From Nocardia inohanensis NBRC 100128 (lineage in GTDB: Bacteria > Actinomycetota > Actinomycetes > Mycobacteriales > Mycobacteriaceae), in NCBI RefSeq assembly GCF_001612945.1, contig NZ_BDBK01000019.1:1-64000 (forward strand): a stretch of 64,000 nucleotides of DNA, read 5' to 3'. The first letter of the stretch is position 1, and every line of letters starts with the position of its first letter. Position numbers and translations under genes: made by a program. This document shows, in pieces, positions 61,686 to 64,000 of the stretch. The notes beneath the pieces are model-generated. The model was not told where the DNA came from. It ran no database searches and saw nothing but the letters and a program-made list of their open reading frames with translations.

Positions 61686-63484
61686 GAATGCGTCAGGTCC
61701 CTCGTCTTTCGCGACAGGGCTGCCACGAGCACCTCGCGGTCGTCGAACGGATACTTCACGCCTGAAATCTCCTGCCCTGTCTCATGTCCCTTGCCCGCGA
61801 CCAGCACCACGTCACCGGGGCGCGCCCAGTCGACGGCGGTGTCGATCGCGGCGGCCCGGTCCCCGACTTCCCGGACCTCGCCGCGCTCGCCCTCCGGGAG
61901 CTCCACTGCCCCGGAGCGGACCGCGGCGCGAATGCTCGCCGGATCCTCGCTGCGCGGATTGTCGTCGGTGATGATCAGCAGGTCCGCTCCGCGCGCCGCG
62001 GCCGCGCCCATCAAAGGACGCTTCCCGGCATCGCGGTCGCCGCCCGCGCCGACCACCACCGCCAACCTTCCCTCCCCTTTTTCCGTCAGCAACGCACGCA
62101 GCGTGGCCACGACCGATTCGATCGCCGCCGGCTTGTGCGCGTAATCCACCACGGCCAGAAAATCCTGTCCCTGGTCCACCCGCTGCATGCGGCCGGGCAC
62201 GTCCACCGCGCCCAGCGCCGCCGCAGCGGAAGTCTCGTCCACGCCCGCGGCGGCGCACACAGCGACCGCCAGCAGGCCGTTGGCGATGTTGTACGCCCCC
62301 GGAAGCCGCAGCCGCACATCCACATTGCCGTCCGGACCCGCCGCGGTGAACTCCTGCGTACCCGCCGGGCCCTCCGACGACGCCGTGACGGTCCAATCCG
62401 CTTGCGCGCCAGCACGAGTCGCGACGGTCACGATACGCGCCTGTGCGTCGCCGTCAGCACCCCCGGCCGCCGTCGTGGCATCGCCGCCACTCGTCATCCC
62501 GGCGTGCTGTTGGCCGGGATCCACTGCCGCCGTGTGGATTCCGGCCAACAGCACGCCGGAATGACGGGGGCGGGTGGCGAGGCCGTCGGCGATCTCATCG
62601 GCGAGGCGGCGGCCCCACTGATCGTCGACGCAGATGACCGAGGTGCGCGCGGCCACCGACGGGCGGGGCGTCGCGGCGCTGTCCGGGCCATCGGGGATGA
62701 ACAGGCGGCGCTTGGCGGCGAAGTAGTCCTCGAAATCGGAGTGGAAGTCGAGGTGATCCTGGGAGAGGTTGGTGAACGCACCGACCGCGAAGCGCACGCC
62801 GTCGACCCGGCCCAGCGCGAGGGCGTGGCTGGAGACCTCCATGACCACGGCGTCCACGCCCTGCTCGACCATGAGCGCGAACATGGCGTGCAGTTGCGGG
62901 GCTTCGGGGGTGGTCAGCGCCGAGGGCACCCGCACCCCGCCGATGCGGGTTTCGATGGTGCCGATCAAGGCGGTGCGCAGGCCGGCGGCGGCCAGCCCGG
63001 CCTCCACCAGATACGAGGTGGTGGTCTTGCCCGAGGTGCCGGTGATGCCCACGATGCGCAGTTTGCGAGAGGGATCACCGTAAAGCGCCGAAGACAACTC
63101 GCCGAGCACCGCGCGCGGAGCATCGTGCACCAGCACCGGCACCGCGATCTCGCCGATCAGCTCGGCCCCGGCCGGATCGGTGAACACCGCGACCGCGCCG
63201 CGCGCCACCGCATCGTGCGCGAACCGAGCGCCGTGCGCCTTCGCCCCCGCCAATCCGGCGAACAGGTCACCGGCGCGGACCGCGTTGGAGCGCTGCTCGA
63301 TCCCGCTGACCCGCACCTCCTGCCAAGCGGTCACCTGCGGCGATACGAGACGGGCTCCGGTCAGCTCGGCCACCGTACGCAAGCCGGTCAGCTGCGGGGT
63401 GGCGGGCCGGAGCACCTGCGGCTCGCTCGAGTTTCCGCGGGGCGACTCTGCCGAATCTCCGCGGGGCGGCGACTGCGCGGGCAC
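61682..63484 (-). CDS. murE: UDP-MurNAc-dipeptide:diaminopimelate ligase with in-frame palindromic insert
   Basis: A 600-residue Mur ligase adding meso-diaminopimelate. The ATP loop is GITGTSGKTTTSYLV, later blocks are VMEVSSHALALGRVDGV, FTNLSQDHLDFHSD and VDYAHKPAAIES; DDNPRSEDPA carries the diaminopimelate specificity DNPR. Residues 307-331 come from the palindromic element at 62492-62566, between LADEIADGLATRP and a Gly/Ala-rich stretch, in the central domain. The protein is ~60 residues longer than M. tuberculosis MurE, partly from the insert. The N-terminal ~25 residues contain a short PRGDSAESPRGNS repeat. Confidence 0.94.
   Translation of the reverse strand: MPAQSPPRGDSAESPRGNSSEPQVLRPATPQLTGLRTVAELTGARLVSPQVTAWQEVRVSGIEQRSNAVRAGDLFAGLAGAKAHGARFAHDAVARGAVAVFTDPAGAELIGEIAVPVLVHDAPRAVLGELSSALYGDPSRKLRIVGITGTSGKTTTSYLVEAGLAAAGLRTALIGTIETRIGGVRVPSALTTPEAPQLHAMFALMVEQGVDAVVMEVSSHALALGRVDGVRFAVGAFTNLSQDHLDFHSDFEDYFAAKRRLFIPDGPDSAATPRPSVAARTSVICVDDQWGRRLADEIADGLATRPRHSGVLLAGIHTAAVDPGQQHAGMTSGGDATTAAGGADGDAQARIVTVATRAGAQADWTVTASSEGPAGTQEFTAAGPDGNVDVRLRLPGAYNIANGLLAVAVCAAAGVDETSAAAALGAVDVPGRMQRVDQGQDFLAVVDYAHKPAAIESVVATLRALLTEKGEGRLAVVVGAGGDRDAGKRPLMGAAAARGADLLIITDDNPRSEDPASIRAAVRSGAVELPEGERGEVREVGDRAAAIDTAVDWARPGDVVLVAGKGHETGQEISGVKYPFDDREVLVAALSRKTRDLTHS
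62492..62566. repeat. 75-bp palindromic element, copy C, inside murE
   Basis: Arms at 62492-62523 and 62535-62566 (32 bp) with an 11-bp loop, nearly perfectly palindromic. In the murE direction it encodes 25 residues starting RHSGVLLAGIH, with VDPG at 15-18 and ending HAGMT. Codon 19 is CAA, so the frame stays open. Downstream the peptide SGGDATTA mirrors VGGGAATA after the murG copy, so the mobile unit may extend beyond 75 bp on that side. Confidence 0.9.
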
Positions 63485-63653
63485 GAAGCTCCTCTCCGGG
63501 ATGGTGGTCTTATGCCGATTCCGAGTATTGGGACTCGGATCGACGAGTCAGGTTACCTGTGTTCGATCGCCGCGCAGACGGCACGGCGCAGTTCGGTCAC
63601 CCGCCCCTTCCCACGGCGGTCGCGGCGGGGGTCACATTCATCGCCTACCTGCT

Positions 63654-64000
63654 CTAACTCGCCTGGAGAACCAGCTGTTTCGCGGGCGGCGACGGCGGCA
63701 CCCGGTCCCGCTGCAAGGCCCAGGAGGCGATGCTGTGGAACAGGGGCGCGGCCGACCCGCCACCGCTGCCGTCGGAGCTGCGCACCGGCGCGTCCAGCAT
63801 CATGCCGACCACGTAGCGCGGATTGTCGGCGGGCGCCATCCCGGCGAAGGTGATCCAATAGCGATCGCTGGAGTAGCAACGGCATTTCGGGTCGATCTGC
63901 TGCGCCGTACCGGTCTTTCCAGCCACCTGGTACCCCTCGATGGCCGCCGAACCGCCGGTGCCCTGCTGCACGCCGCGCGGATCCTTCTGCACCACCGACT
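63654..64000 (-). CDS. pbpB: Penicillin-binding protein 2/3 (FtsI/PbpB), C-terminal end
   Basis: The last ~115 residues of a class B transpeptidase; the gene continues beyond the right edge. The third catalytic box KTGTAQ is in GYQVAGKTGTAQQID. A Cys-x-Cys in DPKCRCYSSDRYWITFAGMA follows, then PRYVVGMMLDAP. It is upstream of murE on the minus strand, as expected for ftsI/pbpB, and cross-links septal peptidoglycan. The 169 bp to murE hold only a weak imperfect hairpin (63516-63542). Confidence 0.93.
   Translation of the reverse strand, partial: SVVQKDPRGVQQGTGGSAAIEGYQVAGKTGTAQQIDPKCRCYSSDRYWITFAGMAPADNPRYVVGMMLDAPVRSSDGSGGGSAAPLFHSIASWALQRDRVPPSPPAKQLVLQAS

Noticed and set aside
63516..63542. 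Hairpin-like CGATTCCGAG / CTCGGATCG between pbpB and murE
   Set aside because: The stem is imperfect, there is no T-run, and a terminator inside the essential cluster is unlikely; not called as a feature.
1..64000. Search for CRISPR arrays, tRNA or rRNA genes, insertion sequences and phage genes
   Set aside because: No regularly spaced direct repeats, cloverleaf sequences, transposase-like proteins or structural phage genes were recognised.

Overview
The window is about 64 kb of very GC-rich chromosome from a mycolic-acid-containing actinobacterium, most likely Nocardia or a close relative. The evidence is an Emb-type arabinosyltransferase, an antigen-85-like esterase, an MTB12-like lipoprotein, Wag31, a KstR-type operator, and a division/wall cluster ordered as in Mycobacterium tuberculosis (wag31, yggT, sepF, yggS, yfiH, ftsZ, ftsQ, murC, murG, ftsW, murD, mraY, murF, murE, pbpB). 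No rRNA, tRNA, CRISPR array, insertion sequence or phage was seen.

Layout. 1-22.5 kb is mixed accessory and metabolic DNA. It holds the end of an acetyl-CoA synthetase gene; a decayed tandem copy of a DUF6879/XRE regulatory pair; hydrolases; an MFS pump with a LysR regulator; an HxlR/SnoaL pair; a CitA/CitB-like two-component system divergent from a nitrate/taurine-type ABC importer; a RarD permease; a CtpE-like P-type ATPase; and a thioesterase gene preceded by a perfect KstR-type operator. 22.5-34.4 kb holds envelope and housekeeping genes: an RluD-type pseudouridine synthase coupled to lspA, two lipoproteins, one emb gene, an MTB12-like lipoprotein, dinB, galU and an Fbp-like esterase. 34.4-42.5 kb holds a broken lipoprotein gene and its intact paralogue, and several regulator/target pairs with readable palindromic operators (MarR, two TetR). 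42.6-46 kb is ileS behind a T-box leader. 46-64 kb is the division and peptidoglycan cluster, all on the minus strand, running off the right edge inside pbpB.

How the genes work together. MurE, MurF, MraY, MurD, FtsW, MurG and MurC are tightly overlapped and make and polymerise lipid II. FtsQ, FtsZ, SepF and Wag31 place the septum and the growing pole. IleS, LspA and RluD are general housekeeping, and their proximity to dinB recalls the M. tuberculosis Rv1536-Rv1540 neighbourhood.

The most striking observation is a family of 75-bp palindromes with 32-bp arms and an 11-bp loop. One copy is intergenic (35160-35234). The other two sit in frame inside the essential genes murG (55256-55330) and murE (62492-62566), each adding 25 residues to the enzyme. 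They resemble in principle, though not in sequence as far as I can tell, the protein-coding palindromic elements of Rickettsia. Other notable points are a probable ATA start codon in a VOC-family gene, the KstR-type site, and a fossil tandem duplication at 0.9-2.8 kb.
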